The notes: generated by a model from the sequence alone, not told the origin. 64,000 nucleotides of DNA from JAZDLX01 sp964538455 (GCA_964538455.1 CAZIDZ010000008.1:31598-95597); one strand, 5' to 3'; counted from the stretch's first letter, positions 1 to 9,145 are shown. Numbers and translations are program-made.

Positions 1-790
1 TGCGCCGGAAGGCTTCAAGGCGGTTCGGGTCGAGTTTAAGCACGCTGTTTGCCTGGCCGATCACCTTGTCATTGAGGTTCTGATCGGAATAGGCCAGCAG
101 CAGCTCCATCTGTTTCTCGACATCATTTGGATTGCCCGCCACCTCCTCTTCGAGGTGCTTGATATAATCCTCGGGCGCGCGGTACTTGCGCAGCAGGTAG
201 CCGAGCTTATCCTTGACGCTTTGATCGTCCGGGACGATCTTCTGCAGCTGTTCATAAGCGGCGATCGCCTGATCCGGCATCTCCTTCGCCTCGTAAAGCT
301 CAGCGATTTTCTTGCGGTACTCCACGTTCCCCGTGTCGAGCGCCGACGCCATTTTGTAGAGCACAAGGGCGCTGTCCAGATTCCCCTGGGTTTTCAGCAT
401 GAACCCGAGGGTGCTGCTGAGGAACGGATCATCCTGGTGGTACTTGAGGCCCAGGCCGAGGACATACTGCGCGCTGTCCGGCTGGTTCGTGTTCATGTAG
501 CTCTGGTACAGGCGTGACCAGTCGTTGTACTGATTCTTGACATCGAGCCTGACGACCTTCCAGAGATAGCGGCGCGCTTCCTCCCACTGACTCTGCTTCA
601 ACTTGTCGTAAGCAAACATGCGCGCGATCTTCAGCTCGCGTTCGTTGGCTTTGGCGATCGAATCCTGCATCCGGGCGAGTTCTTCCGGGCTGGGCTGTTT
701 CACCTGCTGCTGCACGGCGCAGCCCACAAGAAACAAGGTTCCGGCAAATGCAAGAATCACTGCTGCACTTCCAAATACTCGAATCCGCAT
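1..790 (-). CDS. TPR-repeat lipoprotein, partial (C-terminus beyond left edge)
   Basis: The frame is open from an ATG at 790 to the window edge, giving 263 codons without a stop. The start follows a GGAGG eight bases upstream. The N-terminus is a lipoprotein signal with lipobox LVGC near residue 24, so the mature protein should be lipid-anchored in an envelope membrane. The rest is helical and reads as successive tetratricopeptide repeats, with blocks such as NLDSALVLYKMASALD and MPDQAIAAYEQLQKIVPDD. TPR lipoproteins usually act as scaffolds in envelope complexes. It lies 66 bases downstream of the PorV-like barrel gene on the same strand, so it may belong to the same envelope operon. The exact partner is unknown. 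Confidence 0.8.
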   Translation of the reverse strand, partial: MRIRVFGSAAVILAFAGTLFLVGCAVQQQVKQPSPEELARMQDSIAKANERELKIARMFAYDKLKQSQWEEARRYLWKVVRLDVKNQYNDWSRLYQSYMNTNQPDSAQYVLGLGLKYHQDDPFLSSTLGFMLKTQGNLDSALVLYKMASALDTGNVEYRKKIAELYEAKEMPDQAIAAYEQLQKIVPDDQSVKDKLGYLLRKYRAPEDYIKHLEEEVAGNPNDVEKQMELLLAYSDQNLNDKVIGQANSVLKLDPNRLEAFRR

Positions 791-856
791 GATGTTTTCC
801 TCCAAGCCGTCGGCTCCGGCTTGCCCCTCCGTTATCAATCAATCGTGCTTTTCATC

Positions 857-2089
857 CTATTTGCCGCGGCGCACGAACCAGCTCTCGGTGCTGCTGAATC
901 CCAAACGGATTCCAGTCACCCGTTCGCGCACTCCGACTCCATTCGCCGCAGTATCCCCGCGCCAATCCATGGTCAGGGCGAGGTCCAGCATCCCCATGTG
1001 AGTCCGCACGGGAATGCCTACGCCGAGAGCGAGCCCGAACGTCTTCACCGGGTCGCTGCCCGCGCTCACGTACTCTTTTCCGAAGTGTCCCCCCGCCCGG
1101 TACGTCCACTTCTGGTACCAGGGCTCCAGCGGGGAGCGTGACGGCAATAGTTCGAAACCGGCGTTCGCGAGCCACGCGTTCAAGTAGGTGTCGGATACTC
1201 CGATTACATCCTGCGCCGTCGAACCCCAGGCGGCGAACGACCCCTGCCCGTAGGTTCGCTTCCGGCCGGACGTCCACGCCGCACCAACGCTCAGCGATAG
1301 CGGCATCTCCAGGGATCCGGCCGAGATGCCCAGCGAATCGCCGCCGACAATCTCCAGGGAGCGGTGCACGCTGATCGACGCGGGGAGCTGCACTGTTGCG
1401 GCGGCCATCAACGGAGTCCCGGAGTATTGGGCACCGAAGCGCACGGCGATGCCGGACAACTGGTTTCGGATCGTCTTCCCGGACTCGGTGAATCCACCGG
1501 TGTCAAACGTCATCTGCCAGATGCGGTCCAACTTTCCGAAAACATAGTCGAGAGCGACGCCCATCGCCAGAGAATTGCCGAGACGGACTCCGAAATTCGA
1601 GGAGAAGGCGGACAGGCCTCCGACTCCGCTGAACGTCTCGGTCAGGTGATACGAGGCGAGCGTGTCCTCCGGAAGCAGATCGGTGACCGTGGAGGTTCTG
1701 CGAATCAGGAACGAGTAGTCCGTCACCGTTTTGTAAGCGAATCCGATTCCCAGTGTGCGATAGATCGGCATCGCGAGGGCAACGGTCGGGAACTGCAGAT
1801 CGCTCGCTCCATCCTTCCCGGAGAGTACATCCTGCGAGGAGCTGATGCGCACGTTCGAGGCCATCAGGAAACGGGTGCGGCCGGAGCTGTTCCACCCCGC
1901 CGGGTTCATCGTCGAGAGGTACACGGAATCCGCGGTGAGAATGTCCACTCCGCCCAACGCGGCGCTGCGGACGCTCAAGGGGTCCACCATCACTCCCGCC
2001 CCCAGCGTGGCGAACGGGGACGACGCGGACGCAGCGAGGGCGCCGGTGAGCAGCAGGACAATGGCGAGTGTGGTTGTCCGCATCTTCAT
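857..2089 (-). CDS. PorV/PorQ-like outer-membrane beta-barrel protein
   Basis: This is a 410-residue protein with a Sec signal peptide ending near ASAS. After it comes the opening typical of the PorV/PorQ/UPF0164 families: the mature N-terminus reads GAGVMVDPLSVRSAALGG, followed by an NPAGW element. The remainder alternates polar and hydrophobic residues in Gly-rich strands, as outer-membrane barrels do. PorV-type proteins shuttle or anchor T9SS cargo, and four T9SS-tagged proteins are encoded in this window, so that link is plausible but inferred. The ATG overlaps the stop of the upstream lipoprotein gene by four bases (ATGA), which indicates translational coupling. A FadL-like transport barrel is the main alternative. 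Confidence 0.72.
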   Translation of the reverse strand: MKMRTTTLAIVLLLTGALAASASSPFATLGAGVMVDPLSVRSAALGGVDILTADSVYLSTMNPAGWNSSGRTRFLMASNVRISSSQDVLSGKDGASDLQFPTVALAMPIYRTLGIGFAYKTVTDYSFLIRRTSTVTDLLPEDTLASYHLTETFSGVGGLSAFSSNFGVRLGNSLAMGVALDYVFGKLDRIWQMTFDTGGFTESGKTIRNQLSGIAVRFGAQYSGTPLMAAATVQLPASISVHRSLEIVGGDSLGISAGSLEMPLSLSVGAAWTSGRKRTYGQGSFAAWGSTAQDVIGVSDTYLNAWLANAGFELLPSRSPLEPWYQKWTYRAGGHFGKEYVSAGSDPVKTFGLALGVGIPVRTHMGMLDLALTMDWRGDTAANGVGVRERVTGIRLGFSSTESWFVRRGK

Positions 2090-3318
2090 TCCGAATAGTC
2101 CGTGTAGAGCACGCGTACGTACGGCCGCAATGTCGTATCGGGGACAGTGATGTCGTAAAAAACCGCACGCCCCATGGTGTTACCAGCGTTTGTCTGCCGG
2201 ATCGCTAAGCCCTTGTTCTCGGTCGGATGCTTCTCCAGCTCGCGGGCGAGGTCGGTGATGTCCATAGTCACCTGCGCCGCGCCCTCCCCGATCACCTGCG
2301 CCACGGACGGCCAGTAGAGCAGGCCGAGCGAATCCGGGTACTCATCCCACTCGGTGGTCACCTGGTACGCAGTGAACAAACCCGGATCGCCGAAGGCATA
2401 GACACTCGCCGTGTCCACCTTGAGAAACAGCTGCGCCGAGTTGATGCTGGCGGTTCTCGGCGAGAGCGAGGAAAAGTCGGCTTTGAACAGCATCTGCCGC
2501 TGGTACCCGTTGGTGAGGTACAAACGGTTGTCGCCCACCGGAAGCGTCACGTCGTTCGCGAGGTATGTTGTGTAGGTCGGCCTCATCTCGATCAGCGAGT
2601 CGGGGTGCAGCTCTCCCCCGTCGATCACGGACGCGCGAAATTTCAACAGCGGCACAAGGCTGTCGCTTTTCACCGTAAAGGTGTAGAACCGTTTCAGGAA
2701 CGTGGCGGTACCCTCGTCCACGCGCAGCAGGATTCCGTTGCGAAGCGAATCGACCTCCCAGCGGTGCAGGGTCACCGTGTCAATGGGAAATTCAATCGAG
2801 TCGTCCGGCGCAGGAGTGCCGATCCCCGCGACGCCGATCATCTCGCTGACAAAGGGATAGTCGTAGTCGATCTCGGACGAATCGTAGGGTTCATCGATGC
2901 GCAGCACATTCGCCTGCCAGGGAGTCCAATCGGTCACGTTGGCGGAGTCGACAAGCCCGTAGGTGTGCAGCACGACCACGGCCGAATCGTAGGAAAGAAT
3001 CGAATCCACGTAGGTCTTCTGATCCGGAAAGCGCATCAGAATATCCGCCTGCATCCCGTTCTGTTCGCCCGCGTAGAGCAGGGATGTTGTGGATTTCATT
3101 TCGTCCCCGACGATCCGCGTCCGGGACTGCTGGATCTGGAGCACGGTGTCCCGCAGCACGCCTTCGAGCTGCTGGCCGACGACGGACGAGCCCACCTCGC
3201 TGTTATACTGGCCGCACCCCGCAGCGAGCGCCGCAGCCAATGAAACGGCGATCAGCAGCAACGAAACGCGCACGAGGACCACCCTTCCCCCTGATTTCGC
3301 CGATCCCTTCGTCCGCAT
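2086..3318 (-). CDS. Secreted lipoprotein with DNRLRE-like C-terminal domain
   Basis: This is a 410-residue lipoprotein: a long basic N-region and hydrophobic core are followed by Cys at about residue 35 in LAAGC. AAGGAG lies four bases before the ATG. The second half resembles DNRLRE-type beta-sandwich domains, with a stretch of the kind AQLFLKVDTASV, then VTMDITDLARE, NKGLAIRQTN and a closing RPYVRVLY. Such domains are common on secreted FCB proteins and may bind polymers or mediate adhesion; the function here is unproven. It is translationally coupled to the PorV-like barrel downstream, which suggests the two products work together at the outer membrane. Confidence 0.68.
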   Translation of the reverse strand: MRTKGSAKSGGRVVLVRVSLLLIAVSLAAALAAGCGQYNSEVGSSVVGQQLEGVLRDTVLQIQQSRTRIVGDEMKSTTSLLYAGEQNGMQADILMRFPDQKTYVDSILSYDSAVVVLHTYGLVDSANVTDWTPWQANVLRIDEPYDSSEIDYDYPFVSEMIGVAGIGTPAPDDSIEFPIDTVTLHRWEVDSLRNGILLRVDEGTATFLKRFYTFTVKSDSLVPLLKFRASVIDGGELHPDSLIEMRPTYTTYLANDVTLPVGDNRLYLTNGYQRQMLFKADFSSLSPRTASINSAQLFLKVDTASVYAFGDPGLFTAYQVTTEWDEYPDSLGLLYWPSVAQVIGEGAAQVTMDITDLARELEKHPTENKGLAIRQTNAGNTMGRAVFYDITVPDTTLRPYVRVLYTDYSE

Positions 3319-3425
3319 GTGACTCCTTGATTCCGTTCCAGAACGGGCAATGTACGTCCGGTGACCAGAGCTCGCAAGGCATCGCCGGTCGTCGATCTCC
3401 CCGCAACTGTCAGAAATTTGTCAAC

Positions 3426-4445
3426 CTACGGCCTTGCGAGAACGATTCCCAGCGCCGTTCCACAGGTTGCACAGGACCCGTCATCGTTCACGCCGGAAGT
3501 GTCCACAGACCATCCCGAGCGGCGGATCGCCACCCGCCCGCAGTTGGGACAAACGGTGTCCGCACGCCGTCCGGAGGGGATGTTGCCCAGGTACACATGC
3601 CTGAGGCTGGTACGCGCAAGGTCCCACGCTCGTTCCATGAACTCGAGCAGGGTGGGAGGTTCCGTGGCAAGATGCCGTGGGAAATAGCGGGAAAGATGGA
3701 GCGGGATATCCGGGTTGACCGAAGCGATCCACTCCGCTATCCCTCTCACTCCCCGGTCATTGTCCGCCATGCCAGTGACCAGGAGATGAGTGATTTCGAC
3801 ATGCACACCTGCAGCGACCATCTTCTCGATCGTTCTCTGCACGACTTCGAGGCGGCCTTTCGATCCCTTTTTGTAGAGCTGGGGGTCGGAGAACTTGAGA
3901 TCGACATTCGCGGCGTCGATCAACGGGAGCAGTTCATCCAGAGGAGCCTCGTCCACGTAGCCGTTCGTCACGAGAACATTCACTCCCCCCGCCTCGCGCA
4001 CGAGCGGCGCCGTGTCGCGGATGGTCTCGAACCAGATCAGCGGTTCGGAGTAGGTGTAGGCGAGACCCACCGACTCCCCCGCGAGAGCCCGTGAGGCGAG
4101 AATTTCCGGGGAAACGTAGTGAGTGGGAGCATCAAACTGGCTGATATCGCAGTTCTGGCACCACCTGCAGCGCAGGTTGCAGCCGTTCGGCCCGGTGGAG
4201 GCGATCACCGTTCCAGGCAGGAAGTGATAGAGCGGCTTTTTCTCTATGGGATCATGGTGAAAGCTGACGACTCTGCCATAGTTGAGCGCCACCAGCTCCC
4301 CGTCCACCACTCCCCGTCCGCGGCAGATACCGACCTGTCCTTCGGAGAGCTTGCAGTGGACCGGGCAGATCTCGCAGACGATCCTGTTTCGATCGACGCG
4401 GAAATAGGGTACGGGAATTCTGGGTTGTTCAACCGCTCGCATCAT
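3426..4445 (-). CDS. amrS: AmmeMemoRadiSam-type radical SAM enzyme (AmrS-like)
   Basis: This 339-residue protein has an N-terminal Cys cluster (CEICPVHC...GICRGR), then the radical SAM motif CNLRCRWC at residues 89-96. The motif should hold a 4Fe-4S cluster for reductive cleavage of S-adenosylmethionine. A C-terminal zinc-ribbon-like pair, CPNCG and CATCG, follows. This order matches the radical SAM member of the AmmeMemoRadiSam system, a widely conserved set whose reaction is not established to my knowledge. The usual MEMO and AMMECR1 partners are not visible here. The start overlaps the end of the HIT gene by 17 bases, so the two are probably co-transcribed. Pyruvate formate-lyase activating enzyme is a related but less likely reading. 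Confidence 0.88.
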   Translation of the reverse strand: MMRAVEQPRIPVPYFRVDRNRIVCEICPVHCKLSEGQVGICRGRGVVDGELVALNYGRVVSFHHDPIEKKPLYHFLPGTVIASTGPNGCNLRCRWCQNCDISQFDAPTHYVSPEILASRALAGESVGLAYTYSEPLIWFETIRDTAPLVREAGGVNVLVTNGYVDEAPLDELLPLIDAANVDLKFSDPQLYKKGSKGRLEVVQRTIEKMVAAGVHVEITHLLVTGMADNDRGVRGIAEWIASVNPDIPLHLSRYFPRHLATEPPTLLEFMERAWDLARTSLRHVYLGNIPSGRRADTVCPNCGRVAIRRSGWSVDTSGVNDDGSCATCGTALGIVLARP

Positions 4446-4971
4446 CAGGCTTGTTCCTGATCGCTTCCAAGGCCGCTTTCAATTCCTCATAGGATTCCTG
4501 CAGCGCTTGGCTGAGCACTTTGGTCTCACCGATGGTCGGCATAAAGTTGGTGTCGCCGTCCCACCTCGGGACGACGTGCTGGTGGATGTGCGAATCGAGA
4601 CCCGCCCCGGCGACCCGGCCGATGTTCCAGCCGATATTGAACCCGTGCGGCTTCATCGTCCGCTCCATCGCCTCGACGATGACAGCGGTGAGCAGGCCGA
4701 TCTCCGCCCACTCCTCGGGCGACAGGTGCCGCGGGTCGGAGAGATGGCGCAGCGGGGCGATCATCACGTGGCCGTTGGAATAAGGATAGCGGTTCATCAG
4801 GATTACCGCGTGCTCGCCCCGGTGCAGCAGCAGGTTCTCACGGTCCTTTGCCGGGTCCGCCGCCAGATGCTCGCAGATGAAACAGCCGTCCGCGCCGCCG
4901 TTGCTCTCCCGGATCCAGGCCATCCGCCACGGCGCCCAAAGACGCTCCAGTTTGCCTTTTCCCTCACCCAT
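4429..4971 (-). CDS. HIT-family nucleotide hydrolase/phosphorylase
   Basis: This 180-residue protein of the histidine triad superfamily has the triad at residues 128-132 (HIHQH, followed by VVPRW). The N-terminal LWAPWRMAWI plus a Cys pair (CFICE) is typical of the Ap4A phosphorylase-like bacterial branch, which may bind zinc. The family hydrolyses or phosphorolyses nucleotide phosphoanhydrides or phosphoramidates such as Ap4A; the substrate here is unknown. I start it at ATG 4971, directly preceded by GGAGG. The longer open frame upstream runs into palindromic repeat DNA and is not real coding sequence. It leads an operon into the AmrS-like gene. Confidence 0.9.
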   Translation of the reverse strand: MGEGKGKLERLWAPWRMAWIRESNGGADGCFICEHLAADPAKDRENLLLHRGEHAVILMNRYPYSNGHVMIAPLRHLSDPRHLSPEEWAEIGLLTAVIVEAMERTMKPHGFNIGWNIGRVAGAGLDSHIHQHVVPRWDGDTNFMPTIGETKVLSQALQESYEELKAALEAIRNKPDDASG

Positions 4972-4990
4972 CCCGCCTCCTGAATCTACT

Positions 4991-5039
4991 GGGACAGTAT
5001 ACTCATAAACGTGTTCATCGTTTGTGAGTATACTGTCCC
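4991..5039. repeat. Perfect-terminus palindrome GGGACAGTATACTC
   Basis: The left arm begins GGGACAGTATACTCA and the right arm ends TGAGTATACTGTCCC. The arms have one further mismatch and the loop lies around GTGTTCATCG. The unit lies about 20 bases upstream of the HIT gene start. It could form a cruciform or an mRNA hairpin, but its GGGACA terminus resembles mobile REP-like intergenic elements rather than an operator. Confidence 0.7.
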
Positions 5040-5045
5040 TAATCC

Positions 5046-5376
5046 GGAAATTAAAAAGGGGACACTTTACGTTTAGGGTCAATCCTAGTTTAGAAAGTCA
5101 TCCTGACGCGCCGAAGGCGCGAGAAGGATCTCTATTTTCGATGTAAGTTACTGATAAAACAAAGATTCTTCACTTCGTTCAGAATGACTGAAGTGAATCC
5201 AATGAGCCGTCTATTTTCATCTCGCTTTACTGAAGCTGTTTTTATTGGTAGCAAAGGAAAATTCATCTCAAGATTGTCACTGTTCCGGTATTGACCCTAC
5301 TTTTAATTCCGGAATCGTTTCGAATGCTGAAGATGTGATTAGGAAACTAAAAGTAAAGTGTCCCCTTTTTGATTTC
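5046..5376. repeat. REP/MITE-like element with GGGGACACTTTA termini, interrupted
   Basis: An inverted pair of AAAAAGGGGACACTTTA arms bounds this stretch (left at 5052-5069, right at about 5354-5371). The same arms bound an uninterrupted 98-base hairpin at 9040-9137. Here the two arms are separated by about 285 bases that carry further palindromes. GGGGACA-type intergenic repeats are often associated with Y1-type (RAYT) transposases; none is encoded in the window. Confidence 0.65.
5074..5299. repeat. Nested element bounded by TAGGGTCAAT inverted ends
   Basis: TAGGGTCAAT at 5074 and its inverse ATTGACCCTA ending at 5299 bracket about 206 bases that are absent from the related hairpin at 9040. 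This looks like a second small element inserted into the first. Inside it, 5097-5188 forms another inverted pair: GTCATCCTGA with GAAGGATCT on the left, against AGATTCTTC with TCAGAATGAC on the right. Confidence 0.55.
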
Positions 5377-5426
5377 GCACATGAAAAAGCCGGACGGGGT
5401 CCGGCTTGATGTTTCAAGACACGGCT
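5300..5426. repeat. 127-bp repeat, copy A (copy B at 9063-9188)
   Basis: This stretch matches 9063-9188 closely over its whole length, including the shared core TTTCGAATGCTGAAGATG and the hairpin AAGCCGGAC/GTCCGGCTT at about 5389-5407. In copy B that hairpin serves as the terminator of the EF-G-like gene. In copy A no gene ends here, so copy A looks like the displaced one. Confidence 0.75.
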
Positions 5427-5854
5427 AAGTGATATTGCGAACCTTAAGCGGTTTATGGCAGCGAATAACATGAGGTCTTCTTTTGACTAATTGTATAGGA
5501 ATCATTACCAGGCTCTGAGAGAAAACACTTATTCAGAGATATTAATTGATCCGCTTGCGCAACGATCCAGCGCAGTCGTAGTATACTATGGAAATAAAAC
5601 CTATTCGGCGCATCGACGCTTGTTTACGAATTGATCGTAATGACTCCAACAGGAGCGGCGGAGATTGCCATGAATGCAGTTGGCTGCGAAGATAGGTATC
5701 GTAGACTTCAGGGAAATCCTTGCCCGCACACCGTTGAAACGATGTCCCACCCTGCTTCGATTGTATTCCCGATCACCTCGATTCTGACGCTAGTGGCGTT
5801 CTCCAACGTGGAATTATGCTTGTTAAATAAAGCACTTCTGACGGAGTGATATCG
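5427..5854. other. Intergenic region with no supported gene
   Basis: About 430 bases precede the BNR lipoprotein gene. A short open frame at 5631-5849 has no ribosome site and no protein-like composition. I see no RNA gene. Confidence 0.5.
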
Positions 5855-6913
5855 ATGGACAGGCGTTTCTTACTGATTGCCTGTTTGCTCGGCTTGTTGT
5901 TGCTGTCCTGCACGGAACCGGGGGATGAAGAACCACCGGTGAGCGCACCAAAGGAGTGGCATTACCTGGGTCTCGGCGAGGAGAGCGTCACCGCAATCGC
6001 CGTCGATCCTACTGATGAGAATATCCTCTACGCCGGGAGTGGTAGCAATTTCAGCGATGGAACAGTTGGCGGCATCTTCAAATCCGCTGACGGCGGCGCT
6101 GTGTGGGACACACTCATACGCGGAGTTACTGTCCGCGATATCGATTTCCACCCGAACAATCCCCGGACCATCTACGTCACCTGTGGCATCAACTTCCTGA
6201 CCCCCCAAGGTCTCCTCCGCAGCAAAGATGGCGGTCTGTCCTGGGAGTGGGCGGATACGGGACTGCACCATGATGTCGAGGAGGGATTGTCTGTCCTCGT
6301 GATCGATCCTCTGCACTCCGACACGATGTATCTGGGGACGAGCGGCGTCATGGGCGGGAGCCTGTACAGGAGCATCGACGGCGCCCGGACCTGGACTAGG
6401 AATACGAATATCGCCCTGGATAACGGTGTCACAGCGCTCGAAATCGATGCGGAAAGCCCAAACGTTCTCTTCGCCGGAACGGCCTGGACCGGATCAATGT
6501 TGAAGAGTACAGATTGCGGGGAAACCTGGACGCTGCTCGATTTCCCCGAAGTGGGTCTTGTCATGCAAATAAAATATGTATCGAATAACCCGCGAATGCT
6601 CTGCGTAGGAACTTCAGACTATGGTTTCTTTTACAGTCTCGATAACGGTGATGCATGGATGCAAGCAAATGAAGGGCTTCCTAACCCGATTCATGTAAAT
6701 TCGATTTGCGACTTGCACAATGACAGTCTCTACGTAGCAGCCAATTACAACGGAATAGGTGCTATGTATTCCAGTGGATTGGATTCTATTCGTTGGAATG
6801 TCTTTGATGATTCGCTTTTCAAAAATGTAAGCAATGTCTATACAAGTATTATCTATGCAGATTATAACAACACGTTATATGTCGGAACAAGTGGGATTTA
6901 CGTTTTCAAATAG
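5855..6913 (+). CDS. Lipoprotein with BNR/Asp-box beta-propeller (sortilin/Vps10-like)
   Basis: The protein has about 352 residues. The N-terminus is a lipoprotein signal with lipobox LLSC near residue 19. The body is a series of beta-propeller blades with Asp-box turns of the form S-x-D-x-G-x-x-W: KSADGGAVWD, RSKDGGLSWE, RSIDGARTWT, KSTDCGETWT and YSLDNGDAW. This is the BNR/photosystem-stability-like fold of glycosidases and sortilin-type receptors; no catalytic residues are evident, so ligand or glycan binding is the likelier role. I chose ATG 5855 because GGAG sits eight bases upstream; an in-frame GTG at 5846 overlaps that site. Codon use becomes AT-richer after about 6550, which is odd but does not break the frame. 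Confidence 0.8.
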   Translation: MDRRFLLIACLLGLLLLSCTEPGDEEPPVSAPKEWHYLGLGEESVTAIAVDPTDENILYAGSGSNFSDGTVGGIFKSADGGAVWDTLIRGVTVRDIDFHPNNPRTIYVTCGINFLTPQGLLRSKDGGLSWEWADTGLHHDVEEGLSVLVIDPLHSDTMYLGTSGVMGGSLYRSIDGARTWTRNTNIALDNGVTALEIDAESPNVLFAGTAWTGSMLKSTDCGETWTLLDFPEVGLVMQIKYVSNNPRMLCVGTSDYGFFYSLDNGDAWMQANEGLPNPIHVNSICDLHNDSLYVAANYNGIGAMYSSGLDSIRWNVFDDSLFKNVSNVYTSIIYADYNNTLYVGTSGIYVFK

Positions 6914-7009
6914 CCATATAGTATCAAATATAAGTACTATTGCGGTGAGTCAGCAGTAAAGATTCATAAAACTCACCTCCTTGCACATATACAAGACAAA
7001 GGAGGCATT

Positions 7010-8968
7010 ATGTGTGCGAACAGGTTAAAATCGCCCCTGTGTAGTTTGTTATGCTTCATGTTACTGGCGGCTATGGCTTCAACAGCGAATGCACAGGAAA
7101 CCATCGGCGGCAAGGCGATCCTGCAGGGAACGTGGCAGGGCCGACAGATTGAGTATGTAGAGGGTGAGATCGCCATTATCCTCGAATCGGAAATGGGAAC
7201 TTCGGCGGTGCAGACGTTGGTACAAGAATATGATGCAACCTTTCTCCAGAATTTTGACGGACAGGGTTGGGGATTGATCGAACTCCCCGAAGAAGCTGAT
7301 GTCCTCGAAATTGCGGAGGAATTGGCAGAAGATGAAAATATCCGATCCGCTGAGCCTAACATGGTCATTCATACAATGGATGACACAAACGATCCCTATT
7401 ACACGGATGGCCACCAGTGGGCGCTGAAGAACACAGGGCAATCGCCGCCGGGAGGTACTTCTGATGCCGACATTGACGCGCCGGAGGCATGGCACTACAC
7501 AATGGGTGGTACGTCTGACACAATCGCCATTCTCGATACCGGCATTCCAATGCAGAACAATAGCCTATCACATCCAGACTTGGACGCATCAAGCAAATTT
7601 ATTCTAGGACCGGATTATGTAGGAGATGGTAATAGTGTAAAAGACAACAATGGCCACGGTACTCACGTGACGGGAATCGCCTCGGCCGAAACAAACAATT
7701 CAACGGGAATTTCCGGTGTAGCGGGAAACTGCAAGATTCTTGTCATCCAAGTGTTCAATTATTATGGCAGTGGAACCTGGTCCTATTTCTACAACGGGGT
7801 TGTTTATGCAGTGAATCATGGGGTAAAAGTCATTAACTTCAGCGGCTCAGGAGGCTCGAGCTCTACGGCCGAACTAGCCGTTGAGTACGCTGATGATCAC
7901 GATGTCATTCTGGTTGCTGCAGCCGGGAATTATGGTAGTTATGTCAGGTGGCCAGCAGCTTATTCCTCCGATTACTCCAACGTCATCGCCGTCGGAGCGA
8001 CGGACGCTGATGATAACATTGCGAGTTACTCCGACGTTGGCCCGGAAATAAACGTCGTCGCACCCGGTGGATATGGGGGTACGTTTGACAGCGACGACAT
8101 CTATTCAACGATGCCGAACTACACTGTTTATCTCAACATTTACTATGGCGTTTCTCAGAACTACGGTTACCTGGCGGGTACTTCCATGGCGACTCCTCAC
8201 GTGACAGGTCTTGCCGCAATGGTATTGGATATTTGTCCAAGCAAGACGCCGGCTCAGGTACGTGAGATCATCGAAAAATCTGCGGACGACTTAGGACCCA
8301 CCGGTTTTGACACTACCTATGGCTATGGGCGGATTAACGAATTCTATGCTGTTGCACCGCCTGACGTACCGACAAACCTCTCGTTGACGAGGAACGGGAA
8401 CGATAATCCGGTCCTGGATTGGGATGCGCCTGCCGCTCCAGACGTAAAAAACTATCGTATCAAGCGCAGAATGCAGGGATTTGGCGGTGGTTTTACAACG
8501 ACCTACTTTACGACAACGTCAACCACTTGGACGGATACAGACATATCGACCTACGGTACCTATTGGATCTACTATTCCGTTCGTGCAGAAGACTACACGG
8601 ATCAATATTCATCCTACACCAGTGAAGTATCGACAAGATTCGACGGCGGGATCGGCAGCGACGGTTCAGGCGCGCAGATCGCATTGAATCCGACTTCGAT
8701 TCCCGAAGAGTTCACACTTGACGCACCAGCGCCGAATCCCTTTAATGCATCGACAACGGTGAGGTTCGGATTGCCAGCGACCGGTAATGTGCGGCTCGAT
8801 ATTTACGACATTAGCGGCAGACATGTGACAACGCTGCTCGACAAGGAGTGCTCAATAGGGTGGCACACCATCAGCTGGAACGCGCAGGAAGTCGCATCAG
8901 GAACATACTTCTTGCTTGCTCGCATGGGTAGTCAGGTTTGGAACAGAAAACTGACCGTCATCAAGTAA
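7010..8968 (+). CDS. Secreted subtilisin-like serine protease (S8) with T9SS sorting domain
   Basis: This 652-residue protein follows AAGGAGG. It has a signal peptide ending at ANAQ (about residue 29), an inhibitor-like propeptide and an S8 catalytic domain. The triad is visible: Asp176 in AILDTGIP, His216 in NNGHGTHVTG and Ser392 in GTSMATPHV, with oxyanion Asn at about 307 in AAAGN. A fibronectin-type III-like module follows (about 450-545). The C-terminal 80 residues match the T9SS sorting domain, with PNPFNASTTVRFGLP, a DISGRHVTTL strand and a final WNRKLTVIK. It should be exported through Sec and T9SS and released or displayed at the cell surface for protein degradation. Confidence 0.93.
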   Translation: MCANRLKSPLCSLLCFMLLAAMASTANAQETIGGKAILQGTWQGRQIEYVEGEIAIILESEMGTSAVQTLVQEYDATFLQNFDGQGWGLIELPEEADVLEIAEELAEDENIRSAEPNMVIHTMDDTNDPYYTDGHQWALKNTGQSPPGGTSDADIDAPEAWHYTMGGTSDTIAILDTGIPMQNNSLSHPDLDASSKFILGPDYVGDGNSVKDNNGHGTHVTGIASAETNNSTGISGVAGNCKILVIQVFNYYGSGTWSYFYNGVVYAVNHGVKVINFSGSGGSSSTAELAVEYADDHDVILVAAAGNYGSYVRWPAAYSSDYSNVIAVGATDADDNIASYSDVGPEINVVAPGGYGGTFDSDDIYSTMPNYTVYLNIYYGVSQNYGYLAGTSMATPHVTGLAAMVLDICPSKTPAQVREIIEKSADDLGPTGFDTTYGYGRINEFYAVAPPDVPTNLSLTRNGNDNPVLDWDAPAAPDVKNYRIKRRMQGFGGGFTTTYFTTTSTTWTDTDISTYGTYWIYYSVRAEDYTDQYSSYTSEVSTRFDGGIGSDGSGAQIALNPTSIPEEFTLDAPAPNPFNASTTVRFGLPATGNVRLDIYDISGRHVTTLLDKECSIGWHTISWNAQEVASGTYFLLARMGSQVWNRKLTVIK

Positions 8969-8988
8969 ATTGCCCGTTCCAAAATTCG

Positions 8989-9018
8989 AAAGGCGGTCTC
9001 AATTTTGAGACCGCCTTT
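8989..9018 (+). terminator. Terminator of the subtilase gene
   Basis: A perfect 12-bp stem, AAAGGCGGTCTC against GAGACCGCCTTT, with a six-base AATTTT loop lies 20 bases after the stop codon. It is followed by CCTCTATTT. It probably ends transcription of the subtilase and may also limit read-through from the other side. Confidence 0.75.
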
Positions 9019-9039
9019 CCTCTATTTCCGTATGGGAGC

Positions 9040-9137
9040 AAATTAAAAAGGGGACACTTTGCTTTTAATTTCAGAATAGTTTCGAATGCTGAAGATGTGA
9101 TTAGGAAATTAAAAGTAAAGTGTCCCCTTTTTAATTT
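9040..9137. repeat. Intact REP/MITE-like hairpin with GGGGACACTTT arms
   Basis: Arms of 32 bases (9040-9071 and 9106-9137) differ at one position, and their outer 21 bases, ending GGGGACACTTT, are perfect. A 34-base loop contains TTCGAATGCTGAAGATG. This is the intact relative of the interrupted element at 5046-5376. It sits between two convergent genes. Confidence 0.75.
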
Positions 9138-9145
9138 CCCACATG

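Noticed and set aside
4972..5082. Longer N-terminus for the HIT protein
   Set aside because: The extension is translated palindromic repeat DNA; the GGAGG before ATG 4971 and family length support the shorter form.
5631..5849. 72-codon open frame before the BNR lipoprotein
   Set aside because: No ribosome site, no protein-like pattern, and it ends inside the next gene's start region.
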